Below are positions 20,201 to 28,358 of a stretch of 64,000 nucleotides of DNA, piece by piece (the first letter of the stretch is position 1; the number at the start of each line of letters is the position of its first letter). Origin of the DNA: Lachnospiraceae bacterium (GTDB taxonomy: Bacteria > Bacillota > Clostridia > Lachnospirales > Lachnospiraceae); the NCBI GenBank assembly GCA_015056815.1, contig SVFN01000005.1:62001-126000 (forward strand). Reading direction: 5' to 3'. Under the pieces are notes generated by a model, which saw nothing but the letters and a program-made list of their open reading frames with translations, made no database searches and had not been told where the DNA came from. Made by a program: the position numbers and the translations under genes.

Positions 20201-20424
20201 GCAAAAAGAAACCAGGCATGCAGGAACTGATACGGAAGCAGCACTTTGGAAACCACCACCATATCCTGCGCACCCAGAATCGGCACACAAATCAGATCTC
20301 CGGCTGCGATGATCGCCGCTACCGCCAGAAACCCGTTATTTCTTCTCTTGTCCATCGCTCCCACGACCCCACATGCTACGGAAACGATAAAAAAAATCAT
20401 GAACAAAAACTTAAGTAACCCCAT
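17248..20424 (-). CDS. Hybrid sensor histidine kinase/response regulator with a C-terminal Hpt domain
   Basis: Polytopic N-terminus; [23 protein letters not shown] (H-box); [10 protein letters not shown] (N-box); GTGLGLAIS (G-box); receiver [11 protein letters not shown]...[11 protein letters not shown]; Hpt-like [13 protein letters not shown]. Confidence 0.95.
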   Translation of the reverse strand: [1058 protein letters not shown]

Positions 20425-20647
20425 GCCAAGTCCTCATCTGACTGCGCCTTCGTTTCTGAACTCATAATAAGTGAAAAAATAAATATAAGTACAGATATTT
20501 TAACATATATAGAGGAAAATGGCAATTATTTGGTTTACATAACTATTTTGTAATTTCCTTGAAGAAACGGACTATCTTCATTAATTTTTTCTTGAACAAT
20601 CGTATTCTTTCTTTATAATAGAATAGCCTTATACGAGGAGGGATACT

Positions 20648-21637
20648 ATGTTTTTCACACGCAAAGTATATGACTAAGTGACAGAATGGAAGCAACATTA
20701 CGCGGACCAATATGCGGTATTACTGGAAGGGACCAGACGAGTAGGAAAGTCAACGATTGCCGAACACTTTGCAAAGAATGAATACCGTTCCTATATTCTG
20801 ATCGATTTCTCAAAGACGACGGAAAATATAAAGAAGTGTTTTGAAGATATCGACAATAAAAATATATTCTTTTTACGCCTTCAGGCAGAAACGGGAGTGA
20901 CTCTGCATGAACATGAATCACTTATTATTTTGATGAAGTACAGCTTTTTCCCAAAGCCAGACAGGCAATAAAACATCTGGTTGCAGATGGCAGGTATCAC
21001 TATATTGAAACAGGATCTATTATCTCCATAAAAAAGAATGTAAAAGATATTCTGATTCCCTCAGAAGAAATGAAAATCCAAGTATTTCCAATGGATTATG
21101 AAGAATTCTGTGCGGCTACCGGAAACAATTATGCTCTTTTAAAGCAAATATATGATACAGACAAGGGAATCGGGCAGGACAGCTTGCCATTGATAGCAGA
21201 AAATTCAGAATCACAACCACAATCAACAAGAAAATATCAGTCTGTTCATTACAGCGATGTTCATAGACAGACCTGAAGTGGAAAACGAATTGTATGCCAA
21301 ATTGTTATCGGATAAGCTTCCTGTCAATCTGTGATATCTGTATGAGAATCTGGTTGCACAGATGATCGCAGCAGCAAACATTGAACTGTACTACCATACA
21401 TGTGAAAAGAAAGGTAGCACTCATTATTACGAAGTGGCTTTTTCAGTCTCAGAAGGCAGTAAAATAAACGTATTTGAGGTAAAAGCATCGGGAAAGGGAA
21501 AGCATGAGTCCATTACAGAGTTTTCGAAAAAGTATTCGAAAAACGTCAGTAAAGCATATTGGTTATCCCAAAAGGATGTGGGCAAAGAGGAAGCGTTATT
21601 CCTCAAACCAATATATCTGACACCGTTTCTGCTTTGA
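20648..21637 (+). pseudogene. Decayed AAA+ ATPase (DUF4143-type) gene
   Basis: MFFTRKVYD* / VTEWKQHYADQYAVLLEGTRRVGKSTIAEHFAKNEYRSYILIDFSK (Walker A), then frame changes through DEVQLFPKARQAIKHLVADGRYHYIETGS, MKIQVFPMDYEEF and finally FEVKASGKGKHESITEFSKKYSKNVSKAYWLS. Multiple stops and frameshifts. Confidence 0.88.
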
Positions 21638-21644
21638 CCACGGA

Positions 21645-21675
21645 ACAAAAGTCCTAGGACTGTTAGGACTTTTGT
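21645..21675 (+). terminator. Strong stem-loop after the ATPase pseudogene
   Basis: Perfect 12-bp inverted repeat ACAAAAGTCCTA-ggactgt-TAGGACTTTTGT. Confidence 0.7.
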
Positions 21676-21760
21676 GTCATTAGATTTTCTTTGCATTTTT
21701 ATCCCACAAAAGGTTTCATCTGCGAAATGAAATTTTCCACATATTCATTTGAAAAAGTTA

Positions 21761-21789
21761 TTGACAACCAGCCTTTAAAGTAGTATGCT
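21761..21789 (+). promoter_or_regulatory. Sigma-A-type promoter
   Basis: TTGACA (21761-21766), 17-bp spacer, TATGCT (21784-21789), upstream of the 21854 ORF. Confidence 0.8.
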
Positions 21790-21792
21790 TAA

Positions 21793-21825
21793 GACGTATC
21801 GTTAGACGAATCGTTCCACGTGGAA
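21793..21825 (+). promoter_or_regulatory. Candidate operator: two 12-bp direct repeats abutting a 12-bp perfect palindrome
   Basis: GACGTATCGTTA GACGAATCGTTC (10/12 identical), then TTCCACGTGGAA at 21814-21825 (self-complementary), immediately after the -10 box. Confidence 0.6.
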
Positions 21826-21853
21826 TCAAACTAAGAGAAAGGGGAAGTTTGTT

Positions 21854-22267
21854 ATGAAAGAATTGAAGACAAAATCTCAAGAATGGATCATGAACACAAA
21901 TTTGGCAGTTGCACGGGGCTGGCGCTGTTGCGATTATTGGGCTAACAAAAGTCCAGCTGTTGCAGTCGGTGACGATGTCAAGGTGATCGATATCGCCAGC
22001 AAAGAACGCCCTACAATTTTCGAGGGCGTTGTTCATGAAATCCTTGTTGCAACACCGCGCGATGCTTTTGATCAATTTTGGGCTCTCGAAAAAGAACATC
22101 CCGGAGCTTTGCACCTGCTCGGCTGCTCATATGATTTGGACAAGTTCGACCCGGCTAACCCTGCCAAAAAGAACAGCATGTTCGCGCAATATGTGAAAGT
22201 GATGAAGGCTGCATTTACCGGCGACTTACGGAACGAAATCACCCACATTATCGTTCGCTTGTGCTAA
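21854..22267 (+). CDS. Hypothetical protein (137 aa)
   Basis: Intact ORF with RBS-like GAAAGGGGAAG and a consensus promoter: MKELKTKSQEWIMNTNLAVARGWRCCDYWANKSPAVAVGDDVKVID... Confidence 0.75.
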   Translation: MKELKTKSQEWIMNTNLAVARGWRCCDYWANKSPAVAVGDDVKVIDIASKERPTIFEGVVHEILVATPRDAFDQFWALEKEHPGALHLLGCSYDLDKFDPANPAKKNSMFAQYVKVMKAAFTGDLRNEITHIIVRLC

Positions 22268-22278
22268 CTTTTTGATTT

Positions 22279-22308
22279 TTCATGCTCGGCGATTACGTCG
22301 AGCATGAA
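22279..22308. other. Stem-loop 3' of the 21854 ORF
   Basis: TTCATGCTCG-gcgattacgt-CGAGCATGAA, a 10-bp perfect stem. No T-tract follows it on the + strand. Confidence 0.65.
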
Positions 22309-22479
22309 GAATGGCGGTAGCCAAGCGTTAACGCGACAAGCAGAAACGGTATCCACTTGCGAATATCTGGTAACAAGATCCAGGAATTTTCCACTATCAT
22401 TACAGCAGAAACATACAGTTTATTGTAATCGTTCCAGAATTACCTTATGAGATTATTCCGAATTAATATGGGAAATCAT

Positions 22480-22690
22480 CTGTTAATGATAATATAGCAT
22501 TCTGCCCTCTCGGCGAGCCTTCTATATTCAAATAGCCTGCCTTTATCAATATGTTAATGGCTTCTCATAAAGCCACTACATTTTTCCGGCTTTTTAATTT
22601 TGTCATCAGTACTTTTCTGGATACCTGATTATTTTTTAGAAATACAGATACTGTCTTGGTGCTTTTATAATCAGCGAATTCATCCTTCAA
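22480..22690 (-). pseudogene. Possible decayed winged-helix/DNA-binding gene fragment
   Basis: Reverse-strand reading LKDEFADYKSTKTVSVFLKNNQVSRKVLMTKLKSRKNVVAL*EAINILIKAGYLNIEGSPRGQNAILSLTDDFPY*: protein-like on both sides of an in-frame stop. Confidence 0.4.
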
Positions 22691-22695
22691 GCATC

Positions 22696-23547
22696 TTATT
22701 CAATCGACACTTCTCGAATTATTGTATTTACTAACTCCATGGTTTTGTCTTTATCATCCCTACTTTTATTTATCTCGAAAATCATTTTAAGAATTTCTCC
22801 ACTTACCCTATCTCCACCCAAAGAGGAAAAGATCAAAAACCGACTTCTTTCTACGCCTTTTTTTAATGTATCTAATTTTTTGAGTCTAATATCTAGTTCT
22901 TCCTCCTTAAACTCCAAAACATTACCTAATCGTTTATTTCTTTCAACTTTGTGTTTTAATGCAATTCTTGTACTTTTCTTTTCTTTTCCATTCCATCCAG
23001 CATTATCTAATCCTAATTGACGAATAAGCTTATCTAAAATTGTTGTACTCCTGATTCCTCTTTTTTCCGCCAAATCATTAATCACCTCATTAAACATTGA
23101 CACTCTTTCGTCTTCATATTCTGGTAATAAAAATTCTTCTCTTTTCCACCTTTCATGTTCAGTTTTTTCTTTGATTGTCGAATATACTATCAAATTCTGT
23201 CTCACTCTTTCCGAAACACCAATGAGCTCACATTTTTCTTCAATATCTTCTACAAACCAACTATCCTTTTCTGATTTCTCTTTTGTATCAATTTCATGTT
23301 CCTTTATTTCTTCTCTCTTGCTTTCTCCGCAATTATCTTTTTCATCTATTTTCTCCAAGTATCCCCAAAGTTCTTTTGTCAAATCAATTTGTTTCTCTCT
23401 TTGCCCATTGGAATACGAAAGCAAAATTTGAGTTCTCTGTATATCCAGATTAACACTTACTAAGGGTGAACTCATATCTGAATCAGCATAATTAATTGTA
23501 AGATTAACATTCCAATCTTTGGCATCACGTTTTATTTTACGTTTCAT
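22696..23547 (-). CDS. Hypothetical protein, highly charged
   Basis: 283-aa intact ORF starting MKRKIKRDAKDWNVNLTINYADSDMSSPLVSVNLDIQ; RBS-like AGAGAGGAACG upstream. Confidence 0.65.
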   Translation of the reverse strand: MKRKIKRDAKDWNVNLTINYADSDMSSPLVSVNLDIQRTQILLSYSNGQREKQIDLTKELWGYLEKIDEKDNCGESKREEIKEHEIDTKEKSEKDSWFVEDIEEKCELIGVSERVRQNLIVYSTIKEKTEHERWKREEFLLPEYEDERVSMFNEVINDLAEKRGIRSTTILDKLIRQLGLDNAGWNGKEKKSTRIALKHKVERNKRLGNVLEFKEEELDIRLKKLDTLKKGVERSRFLIFSSLGGDRVSGEILKMIFEINKSRDDKDKTMELVNTIIREVSIE

Positions 23548-23778
23548 TTTACGTTCCTCTCTATGTTCATTTTTTCGTCTGTAAAATCATCTTAACAAAA
23601 AACCTAGTTGTCGTCAAGTATATGCTGAGGGAGACCTATCACCAGATATATTTCTCCTAAGGTGTAGAAAACCAAACAGGTATGATATCTATCTCCCTTT
23701 TCAAAAAAATGTTTTATTGTATTGGCACTAATCAGATTTCATTTTTTCGCCTATCACCTTCATCACAAAAAAGAACCA

Positions 23779-24072
23779 TTATATTTCTTCTTCCCACTCG
23801 TCCTCATAGTCTCCTGTCCTGTTCACCCGAACTTTTTTACCGGTATCCTGTTCATATTCCAGTCGCATTTCGTCCCTTCGTTTCTTTGATTTGTTCCTAA
23901 ATGATTTATAGGACATATCGTACTTCAAAAACAGCCAGTCTGTTAGATTTCGCGCCTTTGTATAATCGGAATGCTCTGTTTTTCTTCGTACTAATTTAGA
24001 TGGGTTAGTTATATGCGGCGGATAGGTATTTGTATTCATCCATTTGTTGTTCGGTTTTTTTACTCTACTCAT
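23779..24072 (-). CDS. Small basic hypothetical protein
   Basis: 97-aa ORF preceded by GGAGGAAGCGGGAAC; MSRVKKPNNKWMNTNTYPPHITNPSKLVRRKTEHSDYTKARN. Confidence 0.6.
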   Translation of the reverse strand: MSRVKKPNNKWMNTNTYPPHITNPSKLVRRKTEHSDYTKARNLTDWLFLKYDMSYKSFRNKSKKRRDEMRLEYEQDTGKKVRVNRTGDYEDEWEEEI

Positions 24073-24135
24073 GTTCCCGCTTCCTCCACTTATTCATCTT
24101 AATAAAATGACCTGATATTTTCATCATACACCCCC

Positions 24136-24151
24136 TGTCTCCTATAGGAGA
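24136..24151. promoter_or_regulatory. 16-bp perfect palindrome in a divergent intergenic region
   Basis: GTCTCCTATAGGAGAC equals its own reverse complement; lies between divergent genes 24072(-) and 24417(+). Confidence 0.5.
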
Positions 24152-24416
24152 CCTCTCAAAAACATATAGAGCATGGTCAAAATCGAACCATACACAAACA
24201 AGCACCTCCTATTTATATATGGGTAACCTATATTTTTTTTGGAGGAAACCGTATGCAACGTGCGCCACCTTAATTCTTATGAAAACCTAACTGCATTGCT
24301 ATTTCATTCGTGCCGGAATAAGTTGTTTCTCAAGGGCAACATCTATCCATTCACCCTGAAATTAGAAAATGCAAATTCCGTTTATCAAACATCGTATTTA
24401 GAAAGGAACCTAACTT

Positions 24417-24884
24417 ATGGAAAAAATAAAATATTCAAAAAAAATAACCAAGCAAAGTGCTTCCAAAAGCATTCGATTAAAAACACAAGCTGTTCTGAAA
24501 AGTACGAAGACGCCAGAAAAGGATAGTCCGAAAAGAACTACATCTCCCTATATTTTGCTAATTCTCTCCGTGCTTGCCAAGTACAGCGATGAGCACCAGC
24601 CCCTGACGCCGAAGGATCTTACCGATAAGATCCACAGTGAATTTTATTATATGGATTGGTACGATCAGGGGTACATTATCAGCACCAGCGCGATCAGAAG
24701 ACTTTTGAGCACTTTTTATTATAATTTTTTTGATCCTCAAAATCCCATGCTTTCACTTGAAATGATCCATAAAAATGTAGAGGCGTTCGGATTCCGGCTG
24801 TATTATAATGACACCTACCCTAGAAGTTATTATGTAATCCTTTCACCGCAAAAGCATTCTTTTCTGAAAAATCCAAAGATCTAA
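24417..24884 (+). CDS. Hypothetical protein, possible winged-helix N-terminal region as in WYL-type regulators
   Basis: YILLILSVLAKYSDEHQPLTPKDLTDKIHSEFYYMDWYDQGYIISTSAIRRLLSTFYYNFF; RBS-like AGAAAGGAACC. Confidence 0.6.
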   Translation: MEKIKYSKKITKQSASKSIRLKTQAVLKSTKTPEKDSPKRTTSPYILLILSVLAKYSDEHQPLTPKDLTDKIHSEFYYMDWYDQGYIISTSAIRRLLSTFYYNFFDPQNPMLSLEMIHKNVEAFGFRLYYNDTYPRSYYVILSPQKHSFLKNPKI

Positions 24885-25297
24885 TCAAATAACTAAATCA
24901 AGGGAGGCGGGGCGTTTGCCCCGTTTTCTCTGTTTTTACATTTAATCCGTTTTGGCCGCTTTCTTCTTTTCTCCGTCCTCTATATATTCTGTCTTTCCCA
25001 TCTTTATGTAAACCGCTCACTTGCCGTACCGACAGACTCTGCCGCTTCAGCTATATGCGGTTTCACCCAATCTGCTCAAATCCCCAATCTCCTCCCATGT
25101 CGTAAATCATAAACGCCTCCTCATCTGAAATCGTTGAATCCCCGCATCCAGTTCTTTTGTTTCCTATGGGCTTACATTAATTTTAACAGGATACGAAAAT
25201 CAATGTTTGGCATTATTACTCATTTTGAAAATTTTATGCGGCACTGATAAAATAGGAAGTAAATTCCTTATAAAAAAGTTTATACAATTAAATACCG

Positions 25298-25342
25298 AAG
25301 TGTACTTCGGCGAAGTTTACTTCGGTAAAATCCATTTCGGTT
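25298..25342. repeat. Three tandem imperfect 15-bp repeats
   Basis: aagtgtacttcggcg / aagtttacttcggta / aaatccatttcggtt. The first overlaps the inverted repeat CCGAAGT-gt-ACTTCGG (25295-25310). Confidence 0.7.
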
Positions 25343-25407
25343 TTTGGAGGTTTTATGAAAGAAATATTCAGAGTTCGTCTGACATCAATGTACATTGAAA
25401 ACTGTTG

Positions 25408-25790
25408 CTATTCGAGTTGTGGCCGAAGTTCCCTGATATTCTCAAGAGTTTCATAGAACTCAGCTTTATACGGGCAACTGCTTCACAATTTAAAAGTCGT
25501 ATATCGTGCTGAATGAACAACTCTTGCGGCTATCTTCATCAGCTTCAGCCTGACTGTATCTATGCGGAGCTTCCGCATATCTGCCGCAAGCGCCAGGCGT
25601 CTGAACCAGTTAAAGAGGTTGTATGCAAGTGCATGCAGACGGAGCCGGTTTGCATTAACGATCTTCGATTTACTGCTGACCAAAGAAAAACCAAAACCGT
25701 CCTTGCCTTCCTTGATGAAGTTTTCCATCTTTCCGCGTCTGCAGTAAAATTGACGTTCTTTACGGGAGACGCAGAATCAGTATGACTATG
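25408..25790 (-). pseudogene. C-terminal remnant of an IS1380-type transposase
   Basis: RKERQFYCRRGKMENFIKEGKDGFGFSLVSSKSKIVNANRLRLHALAYNLFNWFRRLALAADMRKLRIDTVRLKLMKIAARVVHSARYTTFKL*SSCPYKAEFYETLENIRELRPQLE*; premature TGA at 25483-25485, and the N-terminus is absent. Confidence 0.8.
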
Positions 25791-25809
25791 CTCATAAATA
25801 AATACTGAT

Positions 25810-26085
25810 GTGGCAAAGTATGTCCGACAGTTTAATACCTCTTTAAGCCTTGATGATAACATCATAGAGCAGTTCTATTCTTCCGGCAGATATTTTTCGG
25901 AGGAACAGATCAAAACCGTTATCACCAGTGACCGCAAAAATCCGGCCTTATACAATTCCAGCATTTCTGCTGTTACGACCGGACACACCAAAAATAATGA
26001 AATTGCTACGTACATCGGTTCGGATGATGTAACCTATCCTTTTTTCCTTCCTAATACTAACCTGCTTCTCCGGGAAAATCCATAA
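25810..26085 (+). pseudogene. Fragment of an archaeal-type ATPase (DUF234-like) gene
   Basis: FYSSGRYFSEEQIKTVITSDRKNPALYNSSISAVTTGHTKNNEIATYIGSDDVTYPF resembles the C-terminal region of these ATPases. No Walker motifs are present. Confidence 0.45.
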
Positions 26086-26857
26086 GCAAAAGCTGTGTCT
26101 CATATTTTCCCAGCCTATAGTGTCTTACATTATTTTTGAGTTTATCTTCGTCTTCAAACCGCTTAACGATATGCCAGACATAAAGACTTGCTTCAGTATC
26201 CTTAAAATCCTCAAGATTATCTGAATATATTCCTTTATTGTGACTCAGATTAACAAAAGGATTTCCAAAAACCGATACATATTGATATCGTGGGTGATAT
26301 AATGCAACACTCTCTCCATTTTCATATAAATGATACACCGGTAAATATTTTTCGTTAACAAGATGCCTACAGGCTTCAAAGCCCATTTTTTCATAGTAGG
26401 ATGTATCCTCGCCCATCCAATATGATTCTTCCCCATCATAACAAATGCCCCTGATCTCATAACGACATAACTTAAGAAGCTCGCCATCGCTGGCATTTCT
26501 AACATAGCGGATATAGTATGTGATATGATCCATGTGATAGGTACTTGGAAATCTGTATACATTGTAAACGTTCTTCGTAACATCCGTTTCCACGTATGAT
26601 CTCTCAGCAATAATCTCAACCTTTTTCTTTTGAACTATATTTAACTTCGGATCGTCCGAGTAATAATCTGTAACAATTTCACCTGCTTTACTTTTTAGAT
26701 ATCTTATTACCGATTCATTATACTCGTGTTCAGAATCCCAACTCTTATTATGTGGAAACCAATTCTTTTCAAAGTTCTCCAGATTATCAACAAAAAATCG
26801 AACTACTCCATCACATATGGGTGAACGATTATGATCATAAAGTTCTATTTGATACAT
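26057..26857 (-). CDS. Hypothetical protein (266 aa)
   Basis: Intact ORF MYQIELYDHNRSPICDGVVRFFVDNLENFEKNWFPHNKSWDSEHEYNESVIRYLKSK; upstream GAGGAGGG RBS. Confidence 0.65.
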   Translation of the reverse strand: MYQIELYDHNRSPICDGVVRFFVDNLENFEKNWFPHNKSWDSEHEYNESVIRYLKSKAGEIVTDYYSDDPKLNIVQKKKVEIIAERSYVETDVTKNVYNVYRFPSTYHMDHITYYIRYVRNASDGELLKLCRYEIRGICYDGEESYWMGEDTSYYEKMGFEACRHLVNEKYLPVYHLYENGESVALYHPRYQYVSVFGNPFVNLSHNKGIYSDNLEDFKDTEASLYVWHIVKRFEDEDKLKNNVRHYRLGKYETQLLLMDFPGEAG

Positions 26858-26924
26858 CTATACCCTCCTCGTATCTTTCACGTCACAACACACCTTTTTC
26901 TCCTGCTCTGTTTTTACGTTTTCT

Positions 26925-27580
26925 CTATTCTCCGTTCACCAATTTCTTCATTACCCTCTGAAAGACTCTATAATTTCTATCATCTTCCGGTCTGCAATAC
27001 ACTGCAAACTCTACTTTTTTGAACGCATAAAGATATTCTCTTAGTACCTTATCTGCAGCTCTGGCTACAACCTCCGGATTATTCTGAAATGCACCTGATA
27101 CCATTCCTCCTCCGGTAACAGCTTCGGCTCCGATGTATCCGATTTAAATACCATAACATTCGGTGTGTAAATAATATCATCATTATGGATCGCGTCATGT
27201 GCATTGCGGTGAGGAGTATAAAACCCTTCCCACATGCATTTCACATTCAGATTAAAATACAAGCCCGAACATCTGCACAGACACTCCTCCTGCGCACTTG
27301 CTCCTTTTACCACTCCGCCGCCCGGATTAGCTGCGGAAGCAAAATTGTGGACCGCTGTCTTAGTCTCCTGATATGCCGCTGCCGCCTCAAGAGTTCTCTT
27401 CCCTGAAACAACTACCTTTGCCTTTTTATCGTATAAATTCTTTTTCTGTTCCTTCAAATGATCCGTTTCCAAAATAAGCTTCTGATGCTCTGTCGAGTCC
27501 TTTACCGTCTCTGCCAGTTTTGCATTTGTCTTACACAAACGCTCTGTGTTGTGAAATATCCCTACGTTTTCCCGTTTACT
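26925..27580 (-). pseudogene. TIGR02452/PARG-like macrodomain gene, start lost and internal out-of-frame deletion
   Basis: KRENVGIFHNTERLCKTNAKLAETVKDS...VHNFASAANPGGGVVKGASAQEECLCRCSGLY...LLPEEEWYQV then, in another frame, GAFQNNPEVVARAADKVLREYLYAFKKVEFAVYCRPEDDRNYRVFQRVMKKLVNGE*. Confidence 0.85.
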
Positions 27581-27584
27581 CTGT

Positions 27585-28358
27585 TTATTCCGTTTTCTCT
27601 GACTTTATTTTGATCATAACCGGAAACACCTTCCAATCATCGAGCCTTAAGAATAGTGCGCCATTGTTAAGCCCTTTGTGATATCCCAATGCGCAGCCCC
27701 CGTCGATATCGATAAAATTCTTCTTTCGGAATATACTAAGCTCATTGACGTTTTGACCTCCGGCGAACCACTGTCTGACCCGCATGACCGGTACATGACC
27801 CGTGATAAAAGTATATTCATAATCCCCATAAATATCAGGTCCATGTGTTTCCCATTCTTCGCGATACATGGAATTCCATACGATATTCCAGACATCCCTG
27901 TACTCCATTTCCTGATAAGTCTTATTTTCCATTCCTTCTTTGTAGTACGAATGAGTCAGGCAGAAGGTCGTTTTACCTATTTTTAGTGTTTTCATCACAT
28001 ATCTTCGCCTTAACCAAAGCAAAAGGGACTGCCTTTTCTTTAAGGATAATTTTTTATATTGTGCAAACGTCTTGGTTCCGCCGTTTCCGTACAGCCACAG
28101 GTCGGCATCTTCTCCGTTACACCTGTCCCTGCCGTCCGGATCCACTGAATTCAACATCAACAATTCATGATTGCCGATGATGAGATCCATATTCTTATGT
28201 TTTTTTATGTATTGAAGAATTCGGATTCCGTCATCGCCTCTGTCGATTGCATCTCCTATAACATACAGTTGATCCTCCTCACCCAGTCCGATTTCCTTCA
28301 GGCCTTCCATGAACACCTCAAACTGTCCGTGAAGATCAGACACAACATAAACGGACAT
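27585..28358 (-). CDS. Metallophosphoesterase (PPP-type Ser/Thr phosphatase-like)
   Basis: MSVYVVSDLHGQFEVFMEGL, VIGDAIDRGDDGIRIL, LIGNHELLML and FITGHVPV motifs; start taken at 28358. Confidence 0.9.
   Translation of the reverse strand: MSVYVVSDLHGQFEVFMEGLKEIGLGEEDQLYVIGDAIDRGDDGIRILQYIKKHKNMDLIIGNHELLMLNSVDPDGRDRCNGEDADLWLYGNGGTKTFAQYKKLSLKKRQSLLLWLRRRYVMKTLKIGKTTFCLTHSYYKEGMENKTYQEMEYRDVWNIVWNSMYREEWETHGPDIYGDYEYTFITGHVPVMRVRQWFAGGQNVNELSIFRKKNFIDIDGGCALGYHKGLNNGALFLRLDDWKVFPVMIKIKSEKTE

Noticed and set aside
25000-25160. Reverse-strand sequence reading ...FMIYDMGGDWGFEQIG*
   Set aside because: Protein-like but too short and frame-broken to assign; not reported as a pseudogene.
25207-25398. 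63-aa ORF containing EVYFGEVYFGKIHFG
   Set aside because: Likely fortuitous reading through the 15-bp tandem DNA repeats; no RBS, and it overlaps a better-supported start (MKEIFRVRLTSMY).
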